DNA from: Bin87 sp965219925
GTDB lineage: Bacteria > Chloroflexota > Dehalococcoidia > Lucifugimonadales > UBA3495
DNA length: 64,000 bases
Direction of reading: 5' to 3'
Assembly (NCBI GenBank): GCA_965219925.1
Contig: OZ244795.1
Span: forward strand, 1,116,001-1,180,000
Part shown: positions 52,333 through 60,857 of the stretch, in pieces
Position numbering within the stretch: position 1 is the stretch's first letter
Layout: each line of letters begins with the position of its first letter
The notes under the pieces: generated by a model
Seen by the model: the letters and a program-made list of their open reading frames with translations, nothing else
Databases searched by the model: none
Told to the model about the DNA's origin: nothing
Translations under genes and position numbers: made by a program

Positions 52333-52504
52333 GCCCCCTCACCCCAGCCCTCTCCCACGAGGGGAGAGGGAGCGAAATGGCGGCTCAGCGCACGCAATGA
52401 AAGCATACTAACCCCCCTCTCCCTTGATGGGAGAGGGCTGGGGTGAGGGTGACAACCGCAACCTTATGTCATTGCGAGGAGCGCAGCGACGTGGCAATCT
52501 CGTA
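52333..52504. repeat. two R2 units and a partial R1 unit
   Basis: R2 inverted at 52333-52370 (CCCTCACCCCAGCCCTCTCC), R2 direct at 52412-52452, and half an R1 arm at 52468-52504 (GTCATTGCGAGGAGCGCAGC). They fill the gap between the CoA-transferase and the lyase genes. Confidence 0.75.
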
Positions 52505-52554
52505 ACATCACTACATCATCTAACCTGCCCCAACCCACAGGAGGAAGCCACCAA

Positions 52555-53454
52555 ATGCCACGTATCAACACCAAACCGCTACGGTCCGTCATGTTTGTGC
52601 CCGGCAACAAGGAAGACTGGATGCGCAAGGCTCCCCAGTACGGCCCCGATGCGCTGATCCTTGACTTGGAGGATTCGGTTCCCGAGTACGACAAGGAATC
52701 GGCGCGCCCGCTGGTAGGCAGGATGATCGATGAGCTGGCCGCCCGGGGGCAAACCCTGTTCGTGCGTGTCAACCGGCTGGAAACCGGCCTGACCGGATTC
52801 GACCTGGAAGCCGTCACCCGCCCCGGTCTCTACGGCATCCTGCTTCCCAAGGTGGAGACGCCGGCGGACGTGGTGGAGGCGGACGTGCTGCTGCGGTACT
52901 TCGAGCGCAAGGCCGGCATGGAACTCAACACCGTGTGCATCGATCCGGGACTGGAAACGGCGCAGGGCATCCGCATGGCCTATGAGATCGCGATGGCGTC
53001 TGATCGCGTGGCCCACATGGGCGGCAGCGGCGGCAAGGGCGGCGACACCGCCCGCAGCGTCGGGTATCGCTGGACCCTACAGGGTGCGGAAACGCTGTAT
53101 CTCCGCAGCAAGGTCCTCGTCGACAGCCGGGCAGCCGGCATCCAGTGGCCCATCAGCGGCGGCTGGTTCGACATCCGCGATCTGGACGGCCTGCGCTACT
53201 GGGCCAACAACCTGAAGGCGCTGGGCTACACCGGAATGCACCTGATTCATCCGTCTCACGTTCCAATTGTCAACGAGATTTTCACCCCCACCGCCGAGGA
53301 GATCGCCCACTGGCAGGGCCTGCTCGAAGCGATGGACCAGAGCCGTCGGGAAGGCACCGCTGCCGTCACCTACGCCGGCGACATGGTCGATGTGGCCCAC
53401 GAGGAAACGGCCAAGGCCATGCTGGAAATGTGCCGGAGGTTGGGGTTGGTATAG
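52555..53454 (+). CDS. HpcH/HpaI aldolase / CitE-like CoA ester lyase
   Basis: A 299-residue TIM-barrel protein. PLRSVMFVPGNKEDWMRKAP, DALILDLEDSVPEYDKESAR (metal and active-site acids) and GLYGILLPKVETPADVVEAD match the CitE/malyl-CoA lyase family; GYTGMHLIHPSHVPIVNEIF is the C-terminal block. It probably cleaves a 3-hydroxyacyl-CoA such as malyl- or citramalyl-CoA. It lies downstream of a CoA-transferase on the same strand. Confidence 0.88.
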   Translation: MPRINTKPLRSVMFVPGNKEDWMRKAPQYGPDALILDLEDSVPEYDKESARPLVGRMIDELAARGQTLFVRVNRLETGLTGFDLEAVTRPGLYGILLPKVETPADVVEADVLLRYFERKAGMELNTVCIDPGLETAQGIRMAYEIAMASDRVAHMGGSGGKGGDTARSVGYRWTLQGAETLYLRSKVLVDSRAAGIQWPISGGWFDIRDLDGLRYWANNLKALGYTGMHLIHPSHVPIVNEIFTPTAEEIAHWQGLLEAMDQSRREGTAAVTYAGDMVDVAHEETAKAMLEMCRRLGLV

Positions 53455-53487
53455 AAGAGTCCCCTCTCCCTTTATGGGAGAGGGCTA

Positions 53488-54330
53488 GGGGGTGTCGTCA
53501 AAAGAGTTTGCTCCAGATCATCACTGCCCGGAGCTGGCAGATGGCCAAATACGACGCCGTTCTCTTGGCATAGCGGGTTGCCACCCCGCGCCACTGCTTG
53601 AATTCCAGGAATCCGTTCTCCACTAGGTGCCGCAGCTTGTACAGCGCCCGGTCATAGTCCCGCTTTTCTCTCCGGTTGCTTTTGGGCGGTATCACCGGGT
53701 CCATTCCCAATTCCCGGACGGTGGCTATGATTTCATTGGTGTCATAGGCTTTGTCCGCCATCAGGCACTCCGCTGCTATGCCCTCAATCAGAGGCAAAGC
53801 CTGGGAGCAGTCGGCAAACGTACCCTCGGTCACCGCCAGCCTTACCGGCATTCCGTGGGAATCCACCGCCAGGTGCAGCTTGCTGTTCAGCCCCCTTTTG
53901 TGCGGGCAATGGACTGATTTCCGCCCCGGGCGCCGGCGCTGTGGGGATGGGCCTTGATATAGCTGGCGTCTATCATCAGCCACTCGAAATCAGGGTCATC
54001 AATCACCGCCTCCAACAGTCCGGCCCACACGCCCCGGTCCCGCCAGCGGCAGAAGCGGCGGTGGGTGTTCTTCCAATCTCCGTAGTCCGGGGGCAAATCT
54101 CGCCAAGGAGCGCCGGTGCGCAGTATCCAGCACACGGCGTCGATAAACCGCCGGTTGTCCTGGGCCGGTCGGCCCCTCTTGCCCTCTCCCCCAGGCAAAT
54201 GCGGCCTCAACCGCTCCCAAACCTCATCGGTCATATCGTGGCGCCGGTGCGCTACCGTCATACCCCCACCTTCCACACTCTCCCCATTTCCAGCAATCTA
54301 CCACCCTACCGCCATTTTGACGACACCCCC
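53488..54330 (-). mobile_element. IS5-family (IS427-group) insertion sequence, copy B
   Basis: 843 bp, ends GGGGGTGTCGTCAAAA, flanked by TA (53486-53487 and 54331-54332). The encoded proteins are identical to those of copy A. It inserted inside an R2 palindromic repeat: the flanks GAGAGGGCTA and TAGGGTGAGGGTG rejoin into an intact R2 unit. Confidence 0.93.
53498..54276 (-). CDS. IS5-family transposase, copy B, two frames joined by -1 frameshift
   Basis: Same product as copy A: an upstream frame ending SIARTKGG and a downstream frame from LNSKLHLAVD to AVMIWSKLF, with the slippery AAAAGGGGG at the junction. Both reading frames are intact, so it could supply transposase to either copy. Confidence 0.88.
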
Positions 54331-54347
54331 TAGGGTGAGGGTGAAAA

Positions 54348-54782
54348 ATGACCCAAGCAAACCAATTTGCCAGAAAGTTGCGACGCAACTCAACCGACGC
54401 CGAACGTGCGGTTTGGGGTCTCCTTCGCGATCGCCGGTTAGGGGGCCATGAGTTTCGCCGGCAAGTTGCCTTGGGGCCTTACATCGTAGACTTTGTTTGC
54501 TTCAATCAGAAAATCGTCGTCGAAGTGGACGGCGGGCAACATCAGGATCGGTTGCGCCAGGACCAGGCCCGGAGCGAGTGGCTGGAGTCTCAAGGCTTTA
54601 CCGTATTACGTTTCTGGAACAACGAGGTAATGGGGAATCAGGATGGGGTGGCGCATCTGATCCTCACGGCGTTGGAGCAGGGGATTTCACCCTCACCCCA
54701 ACCTTCTCCCGTCAAGGGAGAGGGGGTTATGCGTCGCCGGCGGCTGACTCCCCTCGCCCTCCGGGAGAGGGGCCGGGGGTGA
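54348..54782 (+). CDS. DUF559 (Vsr-like endonuclease fold) protein
   Basis: 144 residues, of which about the first 112 are the DUF559 domain: TDAERAVWGLLRDRRLGGHE, FRRQVALGPYIVDFVCF and VVEVDGGQHQDRLRQDQARS with the acidic active-site pattern of Vsr-type nucleases. The last 30 residues (SPSPQPSPVKGEGVMRRRR and on) come from R2 repeats and are not part of the domain. It begins 15 bases after the IS5 copy, so its native promoter may be displaced. Confidence 0.8.
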   Translation: MTQANQFARKLRRNSTDAERAVWGLLRDRRLGGHEFRRQVALGPYIVDFVCFNQKIVVEVDGGQHQDRLRQDQARSEWLESQGFTVLRFWNNEVMGNQDGVAHLILTALEQGISPSPQPSPVKGEGVMRRRRLTPLALRERGRG

Positions 54783-54785
54783 GGG
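54692..54785. repeat. two R2 units at the end of the DUF559 gene
   Basis: CCCTCACCCCAACCTTCTCC near 54692 and CCCTCGCCCTCCGGGAGAGG near 54752. They encode the tail of the DUF559 protein. Confidence 0.7.
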
Positions 54786-54856
54786 CGGACTTCCCCTTCA
54801 TCCCGGTAAAATAATGTCCCCCAACGCCAACGACTTTGGAAAGGCCCTGTGACCGG

Positions 54857-54900
54857 TGGCAATGCACTCGCAATGACAGATTAAAGTGGGTACGCGTGAG
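54857..54900. repeat. partial R1 right end
   Basis: CTCGCAATGACAGATTAAAG followed by TGGGTACGCGTGAG, the R1 terminus, with the left half missing. Confidence 0.65.
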
Positions 54901-54923
54901 TTACCGGAGGAGTTGACGCTTTG

Positions 54924-55154
54924 ATGTTTGCAAGGGAAAGACGCGAGCGCATCGCCGCCGAGCAACGGCTGGAAGAAGAACGCCGGCGGGCGGACGAGCG
55001 GATTGAAGAGCTGATGAACGATTTGCGTGAGGAGCGCCGGCAATCTGCGGCCACTCAGCAGGCAATGCTGGCGACCATCGCCGAACTCTCCAGCAGAGTC
55101 ACCGCGTCGGAGCAACGCAACGGCAGCGACGGCGAAGATTCTGCCGGAAAATAA
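54924..55154 (+). CDS. small coiled-coil protein
   Basis: 76 residues, MFARERRERIAAEQRLEEER and a continuous charged helix to RRQSAATQQAMLATIAELSS. A GGAGG lies upstream at 54906. It resembles the cytoplasmic ends of the window's membrane/charged-repeat proteins but has no membrane helix. Function unknown. Confidence 0.5.
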   Translation: MFARERRERIAAEQRLEEERRRADERIEELMNDLREERRQSAATQQAMLATIAELSSRVTASEQRNGSDGEDSAGK

Positions 55155-55163
55155 TTGGTTTTC

Positions 55164-56093
55164 CTAAAACTTCTCTCCGTTTGCCCAGGATTTGATCAGG
55201 TGGTGGGCGATGGCGATCCGGCCGGGCACCGTCAGCTGGTCGCTCTCACCGTCCAGAGCCTTCAACACCTCCGCGCGGTCGAACCACTTCACGTCGGTCA
55301 TCTCCACGTCGTCCATGTTGATGTCGGTGGTGTCGGCTTCGGCGATGCAACCGATCATCAGGGATGACGGAAACGGCCACGGTTGCGACGAGTGATAACG
55401 CACGTTCTTGACCTTGATACCGGCTTCTTCCATCACTTCCCGCGCCACCGCTTCCTCAATGCACTCGCCCTGATCCATAAAGCCGGCCAGCGCCGAGTAC
55501 GTCCGCAACCGTGCCAGACGCCCGCGAGATTGCCCCAGCAGGCACCGGTCCCGCGCCACGTCCACCACCACCGTGATGATAACCGGATCGGTGCGTGGGA
55601 AGTGGCTGGCGTTGCAGCCGGGACACTGGCGCACCTGCCCGCCGCGCCCCTTGTTGGTGGCATGGCCGCACACCGAGCAGAACCCGTGGCGCAGGTTCCA
55701 GTCCAGTTGGGCACGGGCCTGAGACAGCATCCCCGTGTTGGGCCCGGACATCGTTTCGCCCGCCGTGCGGCAGTCCTCAAAATGCCAACCCGTGGCATCC
55801 TCGACCTGGGTAGCGATGGCTTCGTGCCGGGACAAGTCCACCGCGAAATGGCAGACGCCGTCCAGCATACCGAGAAATATCCACTCAGCGTCGGGGGGCA
55901 GCGGTTGGACCTGGTTGGTGGGGAGCCAACCCAGCTCCGGCGTCGCGTCGTTGGTAAGCAGGACGTTCAGATTCCGAAACGGCAGAAACTTGCTGCGGGC
56001 GTCGAAAGCCTGAACGTTGATCCATTCCTCGTCCCGGCGTTCCACCTCACCCCGGTTCAGCGGGTTATCGGCAAATATGTGGGGTTCTCTCAT
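55164..56093 (-). CDS. nudC: NAD(+) diphosphatase / NADH pyrophosphatase
   Basis: A 309-residue Nudix enzyme. The zinc ribbon is HGFCSVCGHAT with QCPGCNASHFPR; the Nudix box is GFMDQGECIEEAVAREVMEE followed by AG; the diagnostic SQPWPFPSSLM follows. It hydrolyses NAD(H), and in other bacteria removes NAD caps from RNA. All Nudix residues (G-x5-E-x7-REVMEEAG) are present. Confidence 0.95.
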   Translation of the reverse strand: MREPHIFADNPLNRGEVERRDEEWINVQAFDARSKFLPFRNLNVLLTNDATPELGWLPTNQVQPLPPDAEWIFLGMLDGVCHFAVDLSRHEAIATQVEDATGWHFEDCRTAGETMSGPNTGMLSQARAQLDWNLRHGFCSVCGHATNKGRGGQVRQCPGCNASHFPRTDPVIITVVVDVARDRCLLGQSRGRLARLRTYSALAGFMDQGECIEEAVAREVMEEAGIKVKNVRYHSSQPWPFPSSLMIGCIAEADTTDINMDDVEMTDVKWFDRAEVLKALDGESDQLTVPGRIAIAHHLIKSWANGEKF

Positions 56094-56193
56094 CGGTGTT
56101 ACCTCATCAATTCATTGAGCAGCCGAAGCGTCGAGGATATGGTTGCGGAGGACTTGCAGGTTATCGCCCTGGTACAGGGTGTCGGTCATGGGG

Positions 56194-56991
56194 CTAGACT
56201 AAGGCCAGGTCTTCGGCTCTGACAACGCGCGTAGGTTTATTGAGCAGAGTCTCCGCTTCCTTCAATACTTTGGCCTGTAGTTCCGAAACAGTTTCTACAG
56301 AGCCTCCTCCGACGAAGACTGGCGACGAAGATTTGCTTCGCAATCCAGCATAAAGAGCGTTCATAGCGTCCTTACCGGCTTCCAGTTTTCTCATTTCACT
56401 ATTCCATTCTCCAGCATCGATATGACCAACATACTCGTCATACTCGGCGTCCCATTCGAGGCATATCTTAAAAAGGACGTCGGCTATCAGTCGGGGAATG
56501 TCGCCAGCTGAAGGCTGATAAATCATCTGAATCTGAACTGCGCCTGGCCCTTCTCCGACAAATCGGAAACCCACTTGGCCATGACCGAGATTAGGGGATG
56601 ACTGCGGGCCATCCGACGATGCAGCGCCAAGAGCGATGACATCCGCATCGTAAGTCGTATAAATAACTCTACCGTGTTCAAGAGGAACATTAACGGTCTG
56701 CTGCCGTATTTCCAGTGGTTCCGGTTCTCCGGAAAAAGTGCCCTTGTTAGCTTCCTGAGCACGGTCATAAGCTGCTTGTAACTGGTACCAAGTGGAGGCT
56801 CCGCAGCCAAACAGCCTGTCCAGGCGGATGGCCAAAGCAAAGGTTATCGCCGATTCCCCTCTAATCACACTCGACAATTCCTCGGGGCCGACGCCAAGTT
56901 TCTGCGCAGTCTCCACTACGTCCATACCCAGAGGTTCCATGCAATCCCGCAGGATAGAACGGCCAGGATGGGGAGGATACTTCATTGGCAT
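56194..56991 (-). CDS. higA: HigA-like antitoxin with long C-terminal extension
   Basis: 265 residues. The N-terminal 90 (HPGRSILRDCMEPLGMDVVE, LGVGPEELSSVIRGESAITF and ASTWYQLQAAYDRAQE) are a HigA-type XRE helix-turn-helix. The remaining 170 or so residues (GQVGFRFVGEGPGAVQIQMI and on) are not part of normal HigA, which is about 100 residues. The toxin gene higB lies 12 bases upstream, the usual toxin-first order. The extension may be an added sensor or unrelated domain. Confidence 0.75.
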   Translation of the reverse strand: MPMKYPPHPGRSILRDCMEPLGMDVVETAQKLGVGPEELSSVIRGESAITFALAIRLDRLFGCGASTWYQLQAAYDRAQEANKGTFSGEPEPLEIRQQTVNVPLEHGRVIYTTYDADVIALGAASSDGPQSSPNLGHGQVGFRFVGEGPGAVQIQMIYQPSAGDIPRLIADVLFKICLEWDAEYDEYVGHIDAGEWNSEMRKLEAGKDAMNALYAGLRSKSSSPVFVGGGSVETVSELQAKVLKEAETLLNKPTRVVRAEDLALV

Positions 56992-57003
56992 TTTCCTGCC
57001 TCC

Positions 57004-57282
57004 CTAGTGGTAGTCAACCAAATCTACGTCAGTTACATCGCCAGCATCGAAACGGAATATAATCCGCCAATTTCTGGATACACTTACAGACCAGAAACCC
57101 GCCAAGTCGCCGCTCAGCGGATGCAGCCGGAAACCGGGCTTGTTCATATCTTGAGGAACCGTTGCCTCATCTAGCTGTGCCAGAATGTCCTCGATCTTCG
57201 CGACTTGGTTAGGCGGAATTCGTCTCCGGTCGCCAGTCTCATACAGTCGTTGCAAGCGACGGCCCTGGAATCCAATTATCAC
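57004..57282 (-). CDS. higB: HigB-like RelE/ParE-family toxin
   Basis: 92 residues. MIIGFQGRRLQRLYETGDRR, GFRLHPLSGDLAGFWSVSVS and NWRIIFRFDAGDVTDVDLVD are the HigB pattern; HigB toxins are ribosome-dependent mRNA interferases. It precedes higA in the operon and begins 6 bases after the aspartyl-protease-like gene ends. Confidence 0.88.
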   Translation of the reverse strand: MIIGFQGRRLQRLYETGDRRRIPPNQVAKIEDILAQLDEATVPQDMNKPGFRLHPLSGDLAGFWSVSVSRNWRIIFRFDAGDVTDVDLVDYH

Positions 57283-57288
57283 TGCTGG

Positions 57289-57777
57289 TTAATATAACTT
57301 AACCGAAACGGGCAACCCTCGGACCCCGTGCGAGGCCCGGCTGGAAGTGCAGGGGGGTCCGGTGGCAGCGTTGGCGCGTCGCACCACGTCGTCCTCGTCA
57401 ATGACGGTGAGGCTCATCCGCAGTGCGTGGGTTGGGGCCAGCCGTTGCCGCACCGGGTCAACCACCAGCAATGCGCCCTCCAGGGTGTACGCGCCGAGCT
57501 GGGCGGGCGCACCCTCGCCAGCGAAAATGACAATGGTAGATCGTTCAATCCCCTCCACCCGGATGCGGGCCTCGCCGACGGCATCCTCCACGATACTACC
57601 GTCTGGCAGTTCCGATTGTATGCGTCGGTAGGGGACTATCCCCAATTCATGCAGCAGGGTTGCCGGCAGACGGGTATAGGTGGAGCCGGTATCCGCCAAC
57701 GCGTCCACCATTTCGGAGCGGCTGCCGTCTGCGGAGATGATTTCTATGAGGCAGCTGAAGGTCCCCATATCAGGCAT
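57289..57777 (-). CDS. retropepsin-like aspartyl protease family protein
   Basis: 162 residues. ALADTGSTYTRLPATLLHEL contains the D-T-G active-site triad, followed by LPDGSIVEDAVGEARIRVEG and LGAYTLEGALLVVDPVRQRL as in clan AA single-domain aspartyl proteases. These act as dimers. It overlaps the enoyl-CoA hydratase stop by 8 bases. A second family member lies at 63262. An ATG at 57768 is an alternative start. Confidence 0.75.
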   Translation of the reverse strand: MPDMGTFSCLIEIISADGSRSEMVDALADTGSTYTRLPATLLHELGIVPYRRIQSELPDGSIVEDAVGEARIRVEGIERSTIVIFAGEGAPAQLGAYTLEGALLVVDPVRQRLAPTHALRMSLTVIDEDDVVRRANAATGPPCTSSRASHGVRGLPVSVKLY

Positions 57778-58576
57778 CTCTGGCCGATGGGTACTCCGGG
57801 CGGCGCCGTTCACGCAGGGCGGCCAGGCCCTCCTTCACGTCGTCGCCGAAGAAGCCCAGCGCCTCAGCGAGCAGTGAATAATCGAAGGACGTGTGGCCGG
57901 CCTGTCGCAGCCACTGGTTCAATGCCCTTTTGGTGAAGCGGATAGCCGGCTGCGGGCCGTCGGCCAGTCGCCGGGCGATCCGCATGGCGGTTTCCATCAG
58001 CTCGGTCCGCGGCACGCACATGCTGACCAGGCCGATGCGCTCCGCCTCCTTGCCATCCAGAAACTCGCAGGTCAGCAGGTAGTACTTGGCCTTGGCCATT
58101 CCACACAGCAGGGGCCAGATGATGGTCGCGTGGTCTCCCGCCGCAACGCCCAGCCGGATGTGGCCATCGGTAATGCGGGCGTCTTCGGCGGCAATGGAGA
58201 TGTCTGCCATCAGCGCAACCGCCAGACCCGCGCCCACTGCAACGCCGTTGATGGCCGAGATGATGGGCTTGTCCAGATTCAGGATGTTATAGACGATATC
58301 GCTGGCTTCCTGGGTGTTCTGGGCGATAATGGCCGGGTTGTCAATGGCCTGCTCGATCATCTCGAAGTCGCCGCCGGCGGAAAACGCATCGCCAGCGCCG
58401 GTAACGACGGCCACCCGCACTTCGGGATCCGACGCAATGTCCAGCCAAATGCGGCTCAGTTCGTTGTGCAGGCGAAAGTTGGCGGAGTTCAGCGACTCGG
58501 GACGGTTCATCGTAAGCGTGATGATGCCGTCGGCCTTCTCGATCAGCAGATGTTGGTATGAAGAATAGTCAGTCAT
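57770..58576 (-). CDS. enoyl-CoA hydratase/isomerase family protein
   Basis: A 268-residue crotonase-fold protein. GIITLTMNRPESLNSANFRL, VVTGAGDAFSAGGDFEM (oxyanion loop 1) and ISAINGVAVGAGLAVALMAD (oxyanion loop 2) are typical. The usual Glu of water-adding hydratases is not clear (GDHATIIWPLL in that region), so an isomerase or other crotonase activity is possible. Start at MTDYSSYQ; the frame is open 72 bases upstream. Confidence 0.9.
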   Translation of the reverse strand: MTDYSSYQHLLIEKADGIITLTMNRPESLNSANFRLHNELSRIWLDIASDPEVRVAVVTGAGDAFSAGGDFEMIEQAIDNPAIIAQNTQEASDIVYNILNLDKPIISAINGVAVGAGLAVALMADISIAAEDARITDGHIRLGVAAGDHATIIWPLLCGMAKAKYYLLTCEFLDGKEAERIGLVSMCVPRTELMETAMRIARRLADGPQPAIRFTKRALNQWLRQAGHTSFDYSLLAEALGFFGDDVKEGLAALRERRRPEYPSARDA

Positions 58577-58604
58577 GTAGCGCTCGCTCCGGGTGTAATT
58601 CGTA

Positions 58605-59153
58605 CTAGTCATCAGCCGGCGTCGGCTCAAAATCGGGCGGCAGGTCAAAAGTGGGCCGGCCGTCGTCTCGGTGGCTGTGGGCCAGGATGGCCCGCATCAA
58701 CTGGTTGTGGCCGCGCTGAAAATCTTCCCGCAGCTCGTCCTGGCTGCGCTGCATATCCTCTCGAAACTCGCGCTGGCTGATATGTATGTCCTCTCGCAAC
58801 TGGTTGTTGCTGCGCAGCATTTCTTCTCGAAACTCACGCTGGCTGATATGTATGTCCTCTCGCAACTGGTTGTTGCTGCGCAGCATTTCTTCTCGAAACT
58901 CGCGCTGGCTGATGTGTATGTCCTCCCGCAACTGGTCGTTGCTGCGTTTCATATCTTCTCGCAGCTGCTTGTTGTTGCGTTGCATATGTTCCCGCAACAG
59001 ATTGACACCCTCCTGTACTCCGCCCAGTTCCTGCTGGACGTTGCCCATGCGCAGCCATAGCGCGCTGAGTATCAACATGAAGACCGTCAACAGAGCTCCG
59101 TAGAACGCTGCTACGATGGAAAACACAGTGATTATTCCGCTAATGCCATCCAT
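58605..59153 (-). CDS. membrane-anchored coiled-coil protein with 22-residue repeats
   Basis: 182 residues. One N-terminal membrane helix (AFYGALLTVFMLILSALWL) is followed by a long coiled coil with tandem 22-residue repeats (LREDIHISQREFREEMLRSN plus NQ). No known domain. Probably anchored in the membrane with a cytoplasmic rod. Confidence 0.6.
   Translation of the reverse strand: MDGISGIITVFSIVAAFYGALLTVFMLILSALWLRMGNVQQELGGVQEGVNLLREHMQRNNKQLREDMKRSNDQLREDIHISQREFREEMLRSNNQLREDIHISQREFREEMLRSNNQLREDIHISQREFREDMQRSQDELREDFQRGHNQLMRAILAHSHRDDGRPTFDLPPDFEPTPADD
58757..58922. repeat. 66-bp tandem repeats inside the coiled-coil gene
   Basis: Units 58791-58856 and 58857-58922 are near-identical, with a half unit before (from 58757) and diverged units after. 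The period of 66 keeps the 22-residue register. Confidence 0.85.
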
Positions 59154-59201
59154 ACATCCGTTCTCTCGACACACCCTTGCGACGGCTCTGCAAAGCCAAT
59201 A

Positions 59202-60404
59202 CTACCAGACGATTTTAGCGTTCTGTAGGGCGACTAATTCGGATTCGTTAATGCCCAGCAGGCCGCAGAACACCTCGCGGTTGTGCTCCCCCAGGTCGGG
59301 GGTCCAGCGGTCCACCGCGGCCGGCGTTCGCGAGAACCGCCAGGGCGGAGCCACCGCACGCTGCTCGCCCTTGGTGACATGCGTAACCACCGGAAAGGCG
59401 TTGCGTTCGGTCAGATGCGGGTCGTCCAGCAGCTGATCGGCGGACAGGGACGGAAAAGCAGCAATGCCCGCCGCCTGCAGCAACCCGGTAACCGATTCGG
59501 CGGTCAGGTTGCAGGTCCACTCCGACAAATGCTGCTCCAGCGCGTCCTGGTTCCGCCAGCGCAAAAACGCATCGCCGTAGTCGTCGCCATCGGCCCAGGC
59601 GGGATTGCCCATCGCCCCTTTCAGCGCCTCCCACTCGGAGTCGCTCCCCACCGCAATCGTCACCCACGTATCGTCGCCGCGGCACGGGAACACGCCGTGA
59701 GGAGCCATCGCGTCGTCCCGGTTGCCCTGGCGTACGGCGTCGCGCCGGTTCATGGCGGTATCCATCAGGGCGTGGCCCATGAAGGCGGTGGCGATATCCC
59801 GCACCGCGACGTCAGCGCGCTGTCCTACCTGGTGGCTGCGATGAGCGCACAGGGCGGCGACGGCGGAGAAGGCCGCCATCATGCCGCCCGTGTGATCCAT
59901 GGCGTGGCGCAGCTCTACCGGCGGGCCGTCCGGATATCCGGTCACGTATCCCAGACCCCCCAGCGCGGCAAACATGGGAGCATAGCCGGCATACCGCGCT
60001 TCCGGCCCCGTCTGCCCGTTGGAGGACAACGACACCATGATAACGTCGGGTTTGACCTCGCGCAGCTGCGGATAGCCCAACCCCAAACGATCCATCACGC
60101 CGGGACGAAAATTCTCCAGCACGACATCGGAGATGCGAACCAGGTCGTAGGCCAGTTCCAAGGCGCGCGGTTCCTTGAGGTTGAGCGTAACCGAACGCTT
60201 GCAGGCGTTGACCTGCTCGAAGGACGACGGCGGCTTGCCATACATGGCGTGGGGCCGCCGCGTAATGTCCAGGCGCGCTGCAGATTCCACCTTGATGACG
60301 TCGGCGCCCAGCGACGCCAGGATCATGCCGGCGAAGGGGCCGGCGGCGTGAACCGAAAAGTCGGCGACGCGCACACCGGAGAGGGGAGCGGACTGGTTTG
60401 GCAT
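59202..60404 (-). CDS. CaiB/BaiF family CoA-transferase
   Basis: A 400-residue class III CoA-transferase: VRVADFSVHAAGPFAGMILA, LGADVIKVESAARLDITRR, SVTLNLKEPRALELAYDLVR and VLENFRPGVMDRLGLGYPQL. The nucleophilic Asp is expected near QVGQRADVAVRDIA. Acid substrate unknown. Upstream is a small membrane-protein gene and then an SDR on the same strand. Confidence 0.9.
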   Translation of the reverse strand: MPNQSAPLSGVRVADFSVHAAGPFAGMILASLGADVIKVESAARLDITRRPHAMYGKPPSSFEQVNACKRSVTLNLKEPRALELAYDLVRISDVVLENFRPGVMDRLGLGYPQLREVKPDVIMVSLSSNGQTGPEARYAGYAPMFAALGGLGYVTGYPDGPPVELRHAMDHTGGMMAAFSAVAALCAHRSHQVGQRADVAVRDIATAFMGHALMDTAMNRRDAVRQGNRDDAMAPHGVFPCRGDDTWVTIAVGSDSEWEALKGAMGNPAWADGDDYGDAFLRWRNQDALEQHLSEWTCNLTAESVTGLLQAAGIAAFPSLSADQLLDDPHLTERNAFPVVTHVTKGEQRAVAPPWRFSRTPAAVDRWTPDLGEHNREVFCGLLGINESELVALQNAKIVW

Positions 60405-60420
60405 AATCACCACCCGGACA

Positions 60421-60797
60421 TTATATATTTGCCGCGCCGTTCTGATACTGCGCCTGATACTCCTGCAACAACGTCGGTAGCAAGTCAGGGTTGTTCCGGG
60501 CAGCCGCGTTGAGAACCATCAACATCTCGCCGGTTTCTTTTCGGCCCTCCTCCCGCGCCCGTTCCAGGCGCCGTCGGTGCCTTGCCAGTGCGATAAACAT
60601 TTCGACCCCCAGTTCAATCAAAATAGCCAGCGAGAGCGAAAGGAAAAGGCCCACTCCCACAGTCCCATAATTGCTTCCGGCGTCTTGTCCCAGCCCCAGA
60701 CATGGCCGTGCGCCCACAAGGTCAGTAGGTTGACCGGCCAGATGCCGAGAATGATAAACGGGATATGCTTTACCGCATCGCTCGGAAGTATATCCAT
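60421..60797 (-). CDS. small membrane protein with charged tail, apparently frameshifted
   Basis: The likely start (ATG 60797) reads MDILPSDAVKHIPFIILGIW then PVNLLTLWAHGHVWGWDKTP and ends early in that frame. The neighbouring frame supplies LFLSLSLAILIELGVEMFIA, RRRLERAREEGRKETGEM and the end at 60421. Joining them near 60650-60670 (CCTTTTCCTTTC region) gives a two-helix protein with an REEG-type tail, like those at 43783 and 46834. Either a frameshift mutation or slippage. Confidence 0.5.
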
Positions 60798-60857
60798 AGT
60801 ATCCTGTCGCCGGCGGTGTTGCCCATCTCCGCCGGCGTAATTTCCTTTCCGGCGCCG

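Noticed and set aside
54798..55115. 105-codon minus-strand ORF
   Set aside because: Antisense to the small coiled-coil gene and to repeats; no ribosome site or family match.
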